DNA from: Beroe ovata
Taxonomy: Eukaryota > Ctenophora > Nuda > Beroida > Beroidae
Reading direction: 5' to 3'
Length of the DNA stretch: 18,418 bases
Assembly (NCBI GenBank): GCA_946803715.1
Contig: CAMPET010000155.1
Location: 69,208 to 87,625, forward strand
A program made the translations under genes and the position numbers. Below, in pieces: positions 8,822 through 17,623 of this stretch. The first letter of the stretch is position 1. Every line of letters begins with the position of its first letter. Under the pieces are notes generated by a model. It had not been told where the DNA came from. It ran no database searches and saw nothing but the letters and a program-made list of their open reading frames with translations.

Positions 8822-9729
8822 TGTGTGTCTGTGTGTGTGTGTTTGTGTGTGTGTGTAACATTGTTACGATGTTACAGAGTGTGTGCCACAATGTTAGAAC
8901 GTGTGTAACAGAGCGTTACACACTCAGCTCAAGTTGTAACAATAACCGAGAGGCCAGTTCTACCATGATACAGAAAGATAAACGCGCTATGATATGATCC
9001 CTACTTGGCATCGAGTGATTTGATCTTGAGATCAGAGAGCCCCTCTGCAAGTGCACCCTCGTTGATTTCCAGCCAATCACTGTCGTCCTGAGTCATACAA
9101 AATCAGCCATCGGTAAAAAATTCATGGAATTCAATGGAATTGGTATCCATATAATTTTAGACTCAAGCGGAATATCAACATATTAGCAGCAGATGAACAT
9201 GTTCATCTGCTGGATGTTCGAATCCAAAGTCTATAGAGGTGAATGGGTATACTGCAAACATGGCAAATACTGGATATCGATTTTCTAATATAAGAGAGGG
9301 AAGAGTCTAAACTACGAATCATCAGCAGTTACCCTACAGATTTAAGGCCCTCTCCTGTCAACTGCGATATGGATCTTAAACTCAGCAGGTGACAGGAGAG
9401 AACGGAGGGGTTTCGGCCAACCGTACCCCTCACAGCTTACAACTGCAAGGCTGGGCCACCCAGAACTCCGGAATTCTGAGCTTCACAGTTTAGATGGACA
9501 GGGGGGTTGGAGATAGGAATCAAAGGAAGGGTAGTACTGAATAAATCAATGAATCACTCACGTGTCGTGCAATAGTTTCTCCCAGTGACTGCTGCTGTGA
9601 TTGCTGCTCTTCAGTGGCTAAGTTTTCATTCTTCAACTGTTCGATAAGAGTTGCACTTGTTACTTTCGTTGATTTCTTCTTCTTTTTGTCTTTCTTTGCG
9701 AAGAAACTCCCGAGATCTCCATCATCCAT
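6843..9729 (-). CDS. CDV3: CDV3 homologue, six exons, 225 residues
   Basis: Exons 9729-9562, 9087-9005, 8766-8612, 8539-8433, 7138-7092 and 6960-6843 join in phase to 678 nt. The product opens MDDGDLGSFFAKKDKKKKKS, like the LDNFFAKRDKKKKK start of human CDV3. Exon 2 gives DDSDWLEINEGAL (human DEDEWKELEQKEV). Exon 3 is Glu/Gln-rich and includes GPWSQ (human GPWNKT). Exon 4 has SGKYISPSQRGG (human SGVYRPPGAR). Exon 5 has DQFPELNARK (human TQFPSLQS). Exon 6 ends NNKFQALDS (human DNQYAVLEN). Human CDV3 is 258 residues. CDV3 is a poorly understood cytoplasmic protein, disordered except for short conserved motifs. All introns have GT-AG borders. Intron 4 is long (1294 bp) and holds two X-box-like sites; intron 2 carries a (CA)n tract. 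Start: the first ATG of the conserved block. Confidence 0.88.
7967..7980 (-). promoter_or_regulatory. X-box-like site in CDV3 intron 4
   Basis: On the minus strand this reads GTTGCCATGGACAC and is preceded by TGCGC, giving the same 15-mer TGCGCGTTGCCATGG as at 5159-5173. The right half-site deviates from the RFX consensus. Confidence 0.4.
8355..8368 (-). promoter_or_regulatory. Second X-box-like site in CDV3 intron 4
   Basis: On the minus strand this reads GTTGCTATGGTAAT, preceded by TGCGT. It is one base from the RFX consensus in the right half and lies about 65 bases from the exon 4 donor. Confidence 0.4.
8789..8856. repeat. (TG)n microsatellite in CDV3 intron 2
   Basis: An almost pure TG run of about 68 bases, with CTG and TTG interruptions. 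AACATTGTTAC lies on both sides of the run. It sits some 20 bases upstream of the exon 3 acceptor in the direction of transcription, where length variation could affect splicing. Confidence 0.9.
9187..9212. repeat. Perfect 26-bp palindrome in CDV3 intron 1
   Basis: CAGCAGATGAACA is followed directly by its reverse complement. The centre GAACATGTTC also fits the p53-family half-site RRRCWWGYYY, which may be coincidence. It lies in the intron between CDV3 exons 1 and 2. Confidence 0.85.
9350..9400. repeat. Stem-loop with 11-bp perfect arms, CDV3 intron 1
   Basis: CTCTCCTGTCA (9350-9360) and TGACAGGAGAG (9390-9400) pair perfectly around a 29-base loop; CTGC/GCAG in the loop may extend the stem. 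It could be an intronic RNA structure or a small hairpin element remnant. No target-site duplication was seen. Confidence 0.6.
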
Positions 9730-10158
9730 GATGGCCACAAGGAGGAACCTTGTTCCGAGTACTATACATAGTGAGCGTTCGTCAGAGACAAATTATCAGA
9801 TAAAACTTTATAATTTGATAAATTTAATGCCGTGATAATGCATTTAAAGATACATGTAAACGGGGGTGGGAGTAGAATTAAACACGCAAACAATGATAGG
9901 AAACCATATTGATCGTTCGTGATAATTCATCATGATTTGGAGAAGCCGAGTTATAACCATGATAACAAGCCGGACAAATAGTCACTGTTTTTGTCATTAA
10001 CGTTGGTATTATGCAGTAGGAAATACCGCATTTAATGCACACGCTATGGTTCTTTAAGCTGCACTGTGATAAAACTTAGTAAGAAATTAAAGTTCAATAA
10101 AAATACGGTTGGCTACTGCTGAATATTGAAAAGAGACTTTGTATCTCATTCATCTGAT
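9730..10158. other. Spacer between U2AF65 and CDV3 genes
   Basis: About 430 AT-rich bases between the 3' end of U2AF65 and the start of CDV3, both on the minus strand. It should contain the CDV3 promoter and the U2AF65 3' UTR. A variant ATTAAA signal on the minus strand occurs at 10036-10031, 123 bases past the U2AF65 stop. No repeat or other gene is visible. Confidence 0.5.
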
Positions 10159-11538
10159 TCAGAAATCTCTCTTGCGGAACTTTTCCAAGCTGTAGTAAGA
10201 TGTCACGACGACCCTGTTAGCGAATTTCCGTCCAGCCAAGGCACCAGCAGCCTTTTTACAGTCGTCAGGAGTAGCGAACTCTACATATATTTTCCCTTGA
10301 CCTGGAACAGCCTGTCCCTCTATTGGACGAGGAATGACGACATTCCTCACACGGCCATGCTTGCCACACTCTTCCCTGACATCTTCAATAATCTCAGCAT
10401 ATTCATCATCATCAAGGAGGTCATCAAGTGTGATCATATTCATCAGTGATAAAACCTCTGTAGCTTCATTGAGTGAAGATACAATGTCCATTCCGGTTAT
10501 GGGCAATGGTAGCCCTGCAGCAGCCGAGTTCTTATTCCCTGATCCAGCTCTATTCACGATCAGCTTCTTCTCTCCCAGAGACATGCCATTCAGACCTTCA
10601 ATAGCTTGTTCTGTATTCTTTGGATCTATGTACTCGCAAAATGCATAGCCCTTCGATTCTCCAGACCCACTGTCCTTCACCAAAGTGAAGGATTTGAGCT
10701 GACCGAAACTTGTAAGCAGCTCCTTAACCTGGTCGTCGTTTAGATGGTTTGGCAAGCTTCCTATGAAGAGCTTATTTGGAGTTTCCTCGACAAATGTGCT
10801 AACAATCCCGGGAATATGCGTTAGATTAACACCAGTGGTTGTGCCGGTAGGTAGTGGTTTGTAGTCATTAGGTCTCCTTATCTTGAGAGTTTGACCCATG
10901 AAGTTGATGCCATCAAATGCAAGACAATTGGTTGTTTCTTCCACTGACCTCAGTTCCAAGAATGCAAAGTTTCTCTCGAAGTTTATTTGAGTAGCAATTA
11001 CAGGATTGCCGGCAGCACATGCAAGACCACAATCTCTCATCTGCTTGTTGAAAAACTCCGTCATGGCATCCTCAGTTGTTCCGAAGGGAATATTTCCAAG
11101 ATAGAGGCGTCTAGCTTGTCTTGTGATGTGAGACTGGGCCATAGGTGCTGCAGCAATGGCAGCTGAAACGGATGCTGTTGCATTTTCGCCCATTTGCAAA
11201 ATAGATGGAGGTAGAGCAGCACCTGCAACAGGAAGTTGGCCTGTAGCTTGAAGTGCTTTATATTGTAGAGGTGTGATATGTTCAAATCCTGGTGGAGGGA
11301 CATCCCAGAATTGAGAAGGCTTTTTCCTACGCGACTTCTTTGATTTTCGGTCTGAAGATCTACTACGAGAACGTTTCTTTTCTCTACTTCTTGATCTTGA
11401 TCGATGCCTTCTGCTTCTAGACCTGGAACGTGACCTATGCTTCTTTTTCTTCTTCTCTTTTCGCTCTCGGCGAGGACTACGCTCTTCTGTTGCAGCAGCA
11501 ACACCATTTTCTTCATCAGGTTGATATGGAGAAGACAT
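10159..11538 (-). CDS. U2AF2: U2AF large subunit (U2AF65), intronless
   Basis: A single uninterrupted frame of 459 residues (human U2AF2 is about 475). The protein binds the polypyrimidine tract of 3' splice sites in the nucleus, pairs with U2AF35 and recruits U2 snRNP. Residues about 20-73 form an Arg/Ser-rich domain. FWDVPPPGFEHITPLQYKAL (77-96) is the U2AF35-binding ligand motif with its essential Trp. RRM1 (about 143-223) has RNP2 LYLGNI and RNP1 RNFAFLEL. RRM2 (about 255-332) has KLFIGSL and KGYAFCEY. The C-terminal UHM (about 355-452) has the acidic DDLLDDDEYAEIIEDVREEC helix, KIYVEF and the GRKFANR loop that binds SF1. No frameshift or stop is present and all key motifs are intact, so it appears functional. 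The lack of introns contrasts with the neighbouring CDV3 and WD40 genes and could mean an old retrocopy. Confidence 0.96.
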   Translation of the reverse strand: MSSPYQPDEENGVAAATEERSPRRERKEKKKKKHRSRSRSRSRRHRSRSRSREKKRSRSRSSDRKSKKSRRKKPSQFWDVPPPGFEHITPLQYKALQATGQLPVAGAALPPSILQMGENATASVSAAIAAAPMAQSHITRQARRLYLGNIPFGTTEDAMTEFFNKQMRDCGLACAAGNPVIATQINFERNFAFLELRSVEETTNCLAFDGINFMGQTLKIRRPNDYKPLPTGTTTGVNLTHIPGIVSTFVEETPNKLFIGSLPNHLNDDQVKELLTSFGQLKSFTLVKDSGSGESKGYAFCEYIDPKNTEQAIEGLNGMSLGEKKLIVNRAGSGNKNSAAAGLPLPITGMDIVSSLNEATEVLSLMNMITLDDLLDDDEYAEIIEDVREECGKHGRVRNVVIPRPIEGQAVPGQGKIYVEFATPDDCKKAAGALAGRKFANRVVVTSYYSLEKFRKRDF

Positions 11539-12540
11539 TCTACAAGATTGGGCATGGGTAATAAAACTATATTATAAAAGTATCATTTGTAAATTTAGCA
11601 CACCCTCTATCAAGGAGGGACAAGATTTCGTGATCAAAATTGATCTTACAAAGCTAATTTGAGTGGATTTTGAGCCAAGGACTACCTAAACATTTAACAA
11701 TTCAATATTTTACACTTTTGCTAAACATTTGCAGTCAATGAATAGAGGCTAATTTTCTAGTAATTCTACTAATACACAACTGTCCTATAGATGGAATGCT
11801 TTTGCAACCATTACTATTGAGGCTACAGTTCTGAATCACTGCTTTAAACTGTTGGTGAAAGGGGCAACTTATTCCATGTAGATAGTCCATATCAACCTAA
11901 ACACTCCACTGTTTTGTTATTTCAAGGAAGGAAACAAAACGTGTCCCAAAATAAACGCAACAAAAGTATACTACTTTATTTCTCAGCTTCTGGTTGGAGT
12001 TTCTGGATGAAATTTGGATGCCTGATAGGTATTGGCCGTAAGCTTTTCCCACATGAATTTCAAGTTCCGAGTTATATGCAAAAACCTTTATTTTCAGCTC
12101 TTTACACGTCTATCACTCTGGTTGTGAATGAAGCTTAACATTGAAATTGGCAGCGTAGATAGACATTACTGGCACCTAGCTTCTACCTCAATGAATAATG
12201 GAGCAAACTCTATCAAAAACAAACAAAAATGCATCATCCTTGTTGAATGTAATGACCATTGAAAATGAACACATTTCAGACCAAGATTGTATACATTTAC
12301 ACAAAACGGTGCTTCATACACTCACTAAATGTACACCACATTCCAATCTACCATGAAACTGCAATATTGTGAAATATTGTACCTCATTATGTGATACACA
12401 GCTTTCAGGTGTTATTGGTGTCAGAAGTTGGGAAAAGGGTTGTGAAAAACAACTATGCAATGTAGGAGAAATTTGTGTTGTATGTAAGAGTTGAACATGC
12501 ATGTTTATTGAAAGTGCAGGCTTCATTGCTCTTTCCACAA

Positions 12541-12690
12541 AACTCTGTGTCCCATGCCAAGTCCATCTTTGACAACTCCTTCACTGTCAAAGGCCCAAGG
12601 CTGTGGAACACCCCTCAGCAGTGTTACGTGTGCTCCATCCTCAGAGTTGTTTAAATCAAGGCTCACGACTCACATGATGAGCACCTATCC
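12541..12690 (+). pseudogene. Decayed non-LTR retrotransposon reverse-transcriptase C-terminal tail
   Basis: One frame reads DNSFTVKGPRLWNT (about 12568-12611). After a break near 12612, another frame continues PLSSVTCAPSSELFKSRLTTHM. Together these fit the conserved C-terminal tail of non-LTR retrotransposon ORF2 proteins, with the general pattern F-x-V-x-G-P-x-L-W-N-x-L-P, then S-x-x-x-F-K-x-x-L-x-T-H. The catalytic reverse-transcriptase and endonuclease domains are not seen nearby, so this is a short, frameshifted remnant. The family (RTE/CR1-like or other) cannot be told. Confidence 0.65.
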
Positions 12691-12841
12691 AGATCAACCC
12701 CCAGTAACAGGGTACACATCACCCAACTCGGACTCTCTACTGGACTGGAGCACAGGGGGTTTACAGCAGATGGTCTAGCATGGATTTCCAGCAGAAGCAG
12801 ACATTAGGATAAGGTAGGTTACTGCTATCTATAGTTTTTAT

Positions 12842-13092
12842 GGATTTTCCGAGCTCAACAAATGAAACAAGACTCTATTTCTATGTCTTGCAAATGTATA
12901 TATATATATCATGTATATTATGGTATAGTGTAGTTAGCTACCACAATTTTCTGTCAAATTATTTTCACATTAATATTTACAACTTATGTTACTAACGCAA
13001 TTTATTTTTAGAAACTGAAGAAGATGTAGACATCGAAAGTTCTCTTGTGAATACAATAGACTCTTGTTTCATTTCTTGAGCTCGCAAAATCC
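12842..13092. mobile_element. Probable non-autonomous element with 38-bp terminal inverted repeats
   Basis: The left arm at 12842-12879 (GGATTTTCCGAGCTCAAC...) pairs with the right arm at 13055-13092 at 35 of 38 positions. At all three mismatches the top strand has C in both arms. The roughly 175-bp interior is AT-rich, with a (TA)n run at about 12898-12908 and, near its right end, CTGAAGAAGATGTAGACATC, including a small GATGT/ACATC stem. No clear target-site duplication was found, and it has no coding capacity. Confidence 0.65.
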
Positions 13093-13359
13093 GAGGAAGA
13101 ACAGAATTCAATCATTCCATACTTGATTGAAATGTTGAAGTCGGTATCCATTTCTGAAGCTCACTAGCTCAGTGCAGCACCATGCCAGTGCAGCGTTTGC
13201 GTTGATGATGCGTGCAGAAACATAGGTCAGATCAGATAAAATCTGACAGTGTTTATATGTTAGGCCGTTAGCGCCAGGGTTTCGCGCGCGCTGATCAGAA
13301 AGCATTTGCCAGATTATATATGTCAACTGTACTGTTTCTAATTGCGCGTGGCGTGCGCG

Positions 13360-13376
13360 CCTTCGATCATCGAAGG
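13360..13376. repeat. Short hairpin CCTTCGAT-C-ATCGAAGG
   Basis: Perfect 8-bp arms surround a single base, next to a GTGCGCGCC run in the GC-rich part of the spacer. Its function is unknown; it may belong to an old transposon end. Confidence 0.5.
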
Positions 13377-13622
13377 TCAAATAAAATTTAAACGGAAACC
13401 AAAACTTTAACCGCCGCTCGCGCTCTCCATTGCATTAACGCGGCGAACGGCTTGCACTAGCATAGCGGCTTAGCATTGCCAGACAACTAGCGTCGGGAGT
13501 CATCATCGTGCGCCGCGCGCGTATCGTATAATCATCTTCTGAAATTTAATGAAGTCAACTTTACATTATACGTTTTTATCATTTTATCATACATGTTGCT
13601 CAAGTTTCAGAAATAGATGAAG

Positions 13623-13696
13623 TTGTAGGATTTCACCCTACCCTTGCGGGGCGGATTGAAAATCGCGCGCACCGACGGTAGGGTAAAATCCTACAA
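13623..13696. mobile_element. Hairpin MITE copy 2, 74 bp, with 9-bp target-site duplication
   Basis: The element starts TTGTAGGATTTCACCCTACC and ends with the inverted complement. TAGATGAAG flanks it exactly at 13614-13622 and 13697-13705. Reversed, it matches copy 1 (6458-6554) almost base for base, including GGTGCGCGCGATTTTCAATC, but lacks about 23 internal bases around the nested stem. Two copies with different, exact 9-bp duplications show independent insertion of the same family. Confidence 0.9.
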
Positions 13697-14120
13697 TAGA
13701 TGAAGGTTTTATTGTTATTTTCTATTCATGTAACGACACTATCAACTTTATTTATTACAATCAAATTTGGGGATGATCTGATGTGCATACTATCAGGTAT
13801 CCTGAAGATGGAGTTTCAGCTTAAATAAGTTTTAATTCCGAAACTGTCAATTGATAGGTGGAGTTTGTGATGTTAAGTTCGATTTATGATCAATGTGTCA
13901 TACCTCTTGAGTTTCATTCACTGTTTCATCTTCCTTAACTCATCATGAATCATCTCAAATATGTACATATACATATTACATATTCATTCACACTATGTGT
14001 TCTAATTCTCTGACCTATACAAACTGCGTTCATGTTCATCCATGGATAGTTATTGCTCAGGGAGAAGGATGTCTGAACCCTTTCCCAGTTCCAGTTGATA
14101 TATCAGTTTGACCAACTATT

Positions 14121-17100
14121 ATGGACTGTGACAGATCTATTGATGATAAGAATGATATAAAGATTTCTATAAGAAAACTTCGGAAAAGATTACGCCAAAT
14201 TGAATGCCTAGAAAAGGTTTCAAGACCACTTACAGCTGAAGAAACATATAAGGTAAACCTGCCACAAATATTCTGCCTCCTTCATATCCTGCTGATAAAG
14301 TTCCTTTTCCATGTTCTTAGCCATGACTTAATATCAGGTTAAAACCAAAGAAGATTGTCGAGAATCACTTCAAAGCTTTCTGGTCCTTGCTGAACAATTT
14401 GAAATATCAGATGCATCATGCCTCCTGAATGAAGAACATGTCAATTATGATGATAACCATCTTAGTCAAGGGAGTATTGTTGATACTAAGTTCTTGCAAC
14501 CAGAAAAGGTATGGATACCCTTAATATGTAATCAACATTATTTCTCCTGCTATGTCGCCTCTTAATTATTAATAGATGATTCTGCTTGCAGCAGTCAGAG
14601 CTCACTGATGGTCCTAAGGACATAAGTTCAGAAGTCACACCTATTAACATAGAGGAAAAAGCCAGTAGACCTGGCGCTGAAGAAGGTCAATTGGATGAAT
14701 CTAGTCTCCAAGATAACAGGAAAAGAAAGAGGGTTGAAGTATCATGTAGTGGAAGGGCACAGGTACCTACTGTTGTCCAATTGATCATAATTTCATATTA
14801 TCAAATTTTGTGTAGTAGGATCATCCATCATTCATGTTTGATGAATTGGGGTCTTACAGCAGATCCTGCTCCATTTAGCTGCAACAGGGAAATTTTCATC
14901 ACTACTCATTTTATTGATGCTTGAAGACCCTTCTTCCTCATATCATGAACAGGATCCTCTCTTGTGTAAATTTTTGCGTTCCAGGTTATTCAGAAAGAAC
15001 AATACTGGAGTAAATGTTCTTGGATTACACTGAATGGGCATCATGACAATATTTGCTGTGTGGATGTGAACGAAAGTCTTATGGTATCAGCTAGTAAGGA
15101 CACAACCTGTAGACTATGGCAATGTGATGGGGTGATGGATATTTCACTTGGTGATCATACTTCGTCAGTTACTGGGGTCTTCTTTATGTCAGACAAAGTA
15201 GTTACAACCTCCTATGATTGTAAACTGCGGATTTGGAATATTCAAAATGGAAAATTAGAGCATACCCAATATCTCTATTCTCCAATAACGTATGAATAAC
15301 CATTAACCTGAGATTTTAATGTTTTGTTTAAAGTAAGAAAGTATATCAGTACCTAGGGGGGGGTCCAACTACCAGCGGCCATTTGCCTAAAAAAATCCCG
15401 ATTTCGGCCAGATGGCCGATGGCCGGATGGCCATTTTTTTCTCTTTTGCCTTCCAGAATCGCCCACAAGCATCAAGGTTGATGATAGTANGAGGCAAGCT
15501 AATTTTATATTGCCTGTCAACATTCGCTGTCAAATGGGAAATGATTGCACATCGGGAGGCTGTAAGTTGTGTCCGAATACACCCAAATGGATCATTTGCA
15601 GCATCTGCCTCAACTCTTCCTGACATGAGTGGGTAGGAATGAAATCAATCAACAGTTGCTGCTCCTACTATTGTACTTCGGAAATTAGCTCTGAATATTT
15701 CTCAGAACTATGGAGGTTTAGTGAGTCTGGTCTGGTATTGAGTGAAGAGCACGTTATTCAAGTCAGTAGGGACGTGAGATGTCTGATGTTTCACTGCGAT
15801 CTCCTCTACTTTGGAGATGATGGTGTCAACCTCAAGCTCTACGATATGAAGACGAAATCGATCAGCAAATTGAGAAACCATGAAAATGGTATGTTTAAAA
15901 TATTCTCCACTCAATTCTCGCCACATGGTTTATGTATTACTCGGCCCATGCCTCTTGGAACCATGCGGTATATAAGATACGATTCGATAATAATTAGGTA
16001 CATTAAAAGCAATTGCATCTTGAATCTTGAGATAACGCCTCGTGTTAATTCCGGTACAATCGAGATTCTGGGAAGTCCCCATTTCGGCACCACACTGACT
16101 GTGGTGTTAATACGCGTCATGAGATTGGAGGGTGAGTGAAACGCATTTTTTTGTCAGTTGATGTACTCGACTATTTTTACAGATTATGGAAGTACAGACG
16201 CTGTGATGGTGCTCAATAACGACACTCTCGTCTCGAGTTCCTACGATTTGGATAGTGGACAACCATCGCTTAATTGTGAGTTTGATCTTGAGGTTCTGAG
16301 AATTTTGTAGATTCCGAGAATTAGCGCAAGAACTGCTAATTTACCTCGATAGAATGATGAATTGTTTTCATTCAATTCAATGAACTCCGTGATGGGCGAG
16401 ACTATTCGTGATGACGTCATCCCCACAGCATTATATTGTGATCACTCCATCTCTCTCATTCCGATTTCAGTCAGGTCGCTCCCTGACCATGCTTACATGT
16501 TCACCATACACTGCCCGTTGCCCGGTCCGATTACTTGTTTGTCGTGGGGCGTGTCACCTGACCAAACGCGTGACATATCCCTTGATCCAACGCGTGACCC
16601 GGCGCGTGACTCACTGTTTCTGTTCTGCGGAGGTTCAGAGCTTGGTATCCTCTCATCGAATGGGGATCTCAACACTGAGTAAGTAGAAATTCATGATAAA
16701 TGTGTTGGCTTAGCTTCATTGATGGATTATGTAATATCCATCTTTTGAATGATATATTCAATTGAGGGTATTTACGGAAAAGCCATTGCGATTGCTTCTT
16801 ATCTTTGGATAATACTAGGACTGTTATTCTCTAACCACACCGAACCACAATGTAATTACTCGTGCCGTGTATATTAGCACCTATTCTGCCCTCGCATACA
16901 CACACACACACACACACGTTGTATGATGAGCACCAGATGACTCTCTCTTATTATGCATGTTGTACGTATACGATTACAGTCAGTTGTTTCTACAGAACTC
17001 CAAAAAGCGTTGTTGTTGGTGTTAAGCATTGTTACAGTGTAGTTATTAATAGTTATTATTAGATTATTAGACCTTGTTATAGTTGATACACAGTGGCACA

Positions 17101-17623
17101 CACACACACACACAACGTGGTATACTGTACTATCGAGAGAGCCGTCATAATCGGTATCATACATGTGCGTGCTGCATTGTTCATAGCCTTGAGTAGTATT
17201 TATCATTGAATACAATGCGAACATCGACCCACAATAGCTCATTTGTCCTGGTATAATGAAGTAATGAGGGGTGTAAGTCATACATTGAATATTTCTCATA
17301 TTATGACATCACTCACTCACCTCCCTCTCTCTCTCTTGCTTTCACATAAACATCACTCACTCACCCCCTTCTGTCTTGCTCTCACAGGGACATCACTCAC
17401 CCCCCTCTCTCGTTCCAACAGGGATGTCACTCACTCACCCCCCTCTTACAGGAGAGTAGAGGTATCGTCCCTACCTGGGTACAGAGATCGGTATTCCGAT
17501 AGCGAGAGCAGCAGCTCGGCATCCGACGACAGTGAAACACAGCCGTCTCCGAAACAGAGGAGGAATGGTGATTCGATCACCACCACTTCTGGGTCAGGGC
17601 AGTCATGGTGTACTGTATCGTGA
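14121..17623 (+). CDS. WD40-repeat protein with short coiled N-terminus and Ser-rich tail, nine exons
   Basis: Exons 14121-14252, 14338-14508, 14592-14762, 14985-15289, 15477-15632, 15689-15888, 16183-16275, 16471-16678 and 17452-17623 join in phase (1608 nt, 535 residues). Residues 17-41 form a basic helix (IRKLRKRLRQIECLEK). Exon 3 is acidic and carries a nuclear-localisation-like NRKRKR (143-148). From about residue 175, WD repeats begin: GHHDNICCVDV with SASKDTTCRLW, then DHTSSVTGVFF with TSYDCKLRIWN, AVSCVRIHPNGSFAASAS and further degenerate blades through exon 8. The final exon gives a Ser/Asp-rich tail (YSDSESSSSASDDSE) ending SWCTVS. It is probably a scaffold beta-propeller, perhaps nuclear. 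I do not recognise an orthologue. Exon 5 uses an AAG acceptor (15475-15476) and contains an N at 15490. Exon 3 has a CAGCAG tandem acceptor. Exon 9 has an alternative in-frame acceptor. Confidence 0.82.
15341..15456 (+). other. Intron 4 of WD40 gene with GGCCAGATGGCC repeats and conflicting acceptors
   Basis: This stretch has a G9 run and several GATGGCC copies (GGCCAGATGGCCGATGGCCG), then a strong polypyrimidine tract ending TTCCAG at 15456. Splicing there would hit an in-frame TGA within ten codons. The weaker AAG 20 bases downstream keeps the WD40 frame open. A base-calling problem is possible, since an N lies 34 bases further on. Confidence 0.5.
16897..16918. repeat. (CA)n microsatellite in WD40 gene intron 8
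   Basis: A pure CA run of about 22 bases. A second run at 17097-17114 lies in the same 773-bp intron. ACACACGTTGTAT and ACACAACGTGGTAT follow the two runs, which may be diverged copies of one unit. Confidence 0.85.
17097..17114. repeat. Second (CA)n microsatellite in WD40 gene intron 8
   Basis: A pure CA run of about 18 bases, 180 bases after the first. Nothing else recognisable lies between the two runs. Confidence 0.8.
17309..17451 (+). repeat. Tandem repeat of a 3' splice-site unit (about four copies)
   Basis: Four diverged units of about 30-45 bases begin ACATCACTCACTCACC or ATGTCACTCACTCACC, continue with a C/T-rich tract and end in TCACATAA, TCACAG, CAACAG or TTACAG. The last three are usable 3' splice sites at 17387, 17421 and 17451. 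Splicing at 17421 instead of 17451 adds exactly 30 nt and stays in frame (DVTHSPPSYR added). Splicing at 17387 shifts the frame and meets a stop. Confidence 0.75.

Larger units (their letters stand above)
11539..14120. other. Transposon-rich spacer upstream of U2AF65 and the WD40 gene
   Basis: This 2.6-kb region separates the divergently transcribed U2AF65 (minus) and WD40 (plus) genes and must hold both promoters. 11560-12540 is AT-rich with no supported feature. It then holds a reverse-transcriptase remnant, a 38-bp inverted-repeat element, a GC-rich patch (about 13270-13520) with GCGCGC runs, and MITE copy 2. Open frames at 11914-12138 plus, 12314-12538 minus and 13108-13380 minus show no recognisable protein features. 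Confidence 0.6.

Noticed and set aside
8382-8891. Single long minus-strand frame of 169 residues
   Set aside because: It fuses CDV3 exons 3 and 4 with intron sequence and the CA repeat; splice sites and phase show two separate exons.
9180-9225. Possible tRNA B box (GTTCGAATCC)
   Set aside because: No A box at the right distance and no cloverleaf can be drawn; the upstream stem is the 26-bp palindrome.
10334-10648. Plus-strand frame of 104 residues
   Set aside because: It is antisense to the U2AF65 coding region, as are the other frames within 10126-11555.
16874-17299. Minus-strand frame of 141 residues
   Set aside because: It lies in intron 8 of the WD40 gene and is driven by the two CA repeats, which give Cys/Val runs.
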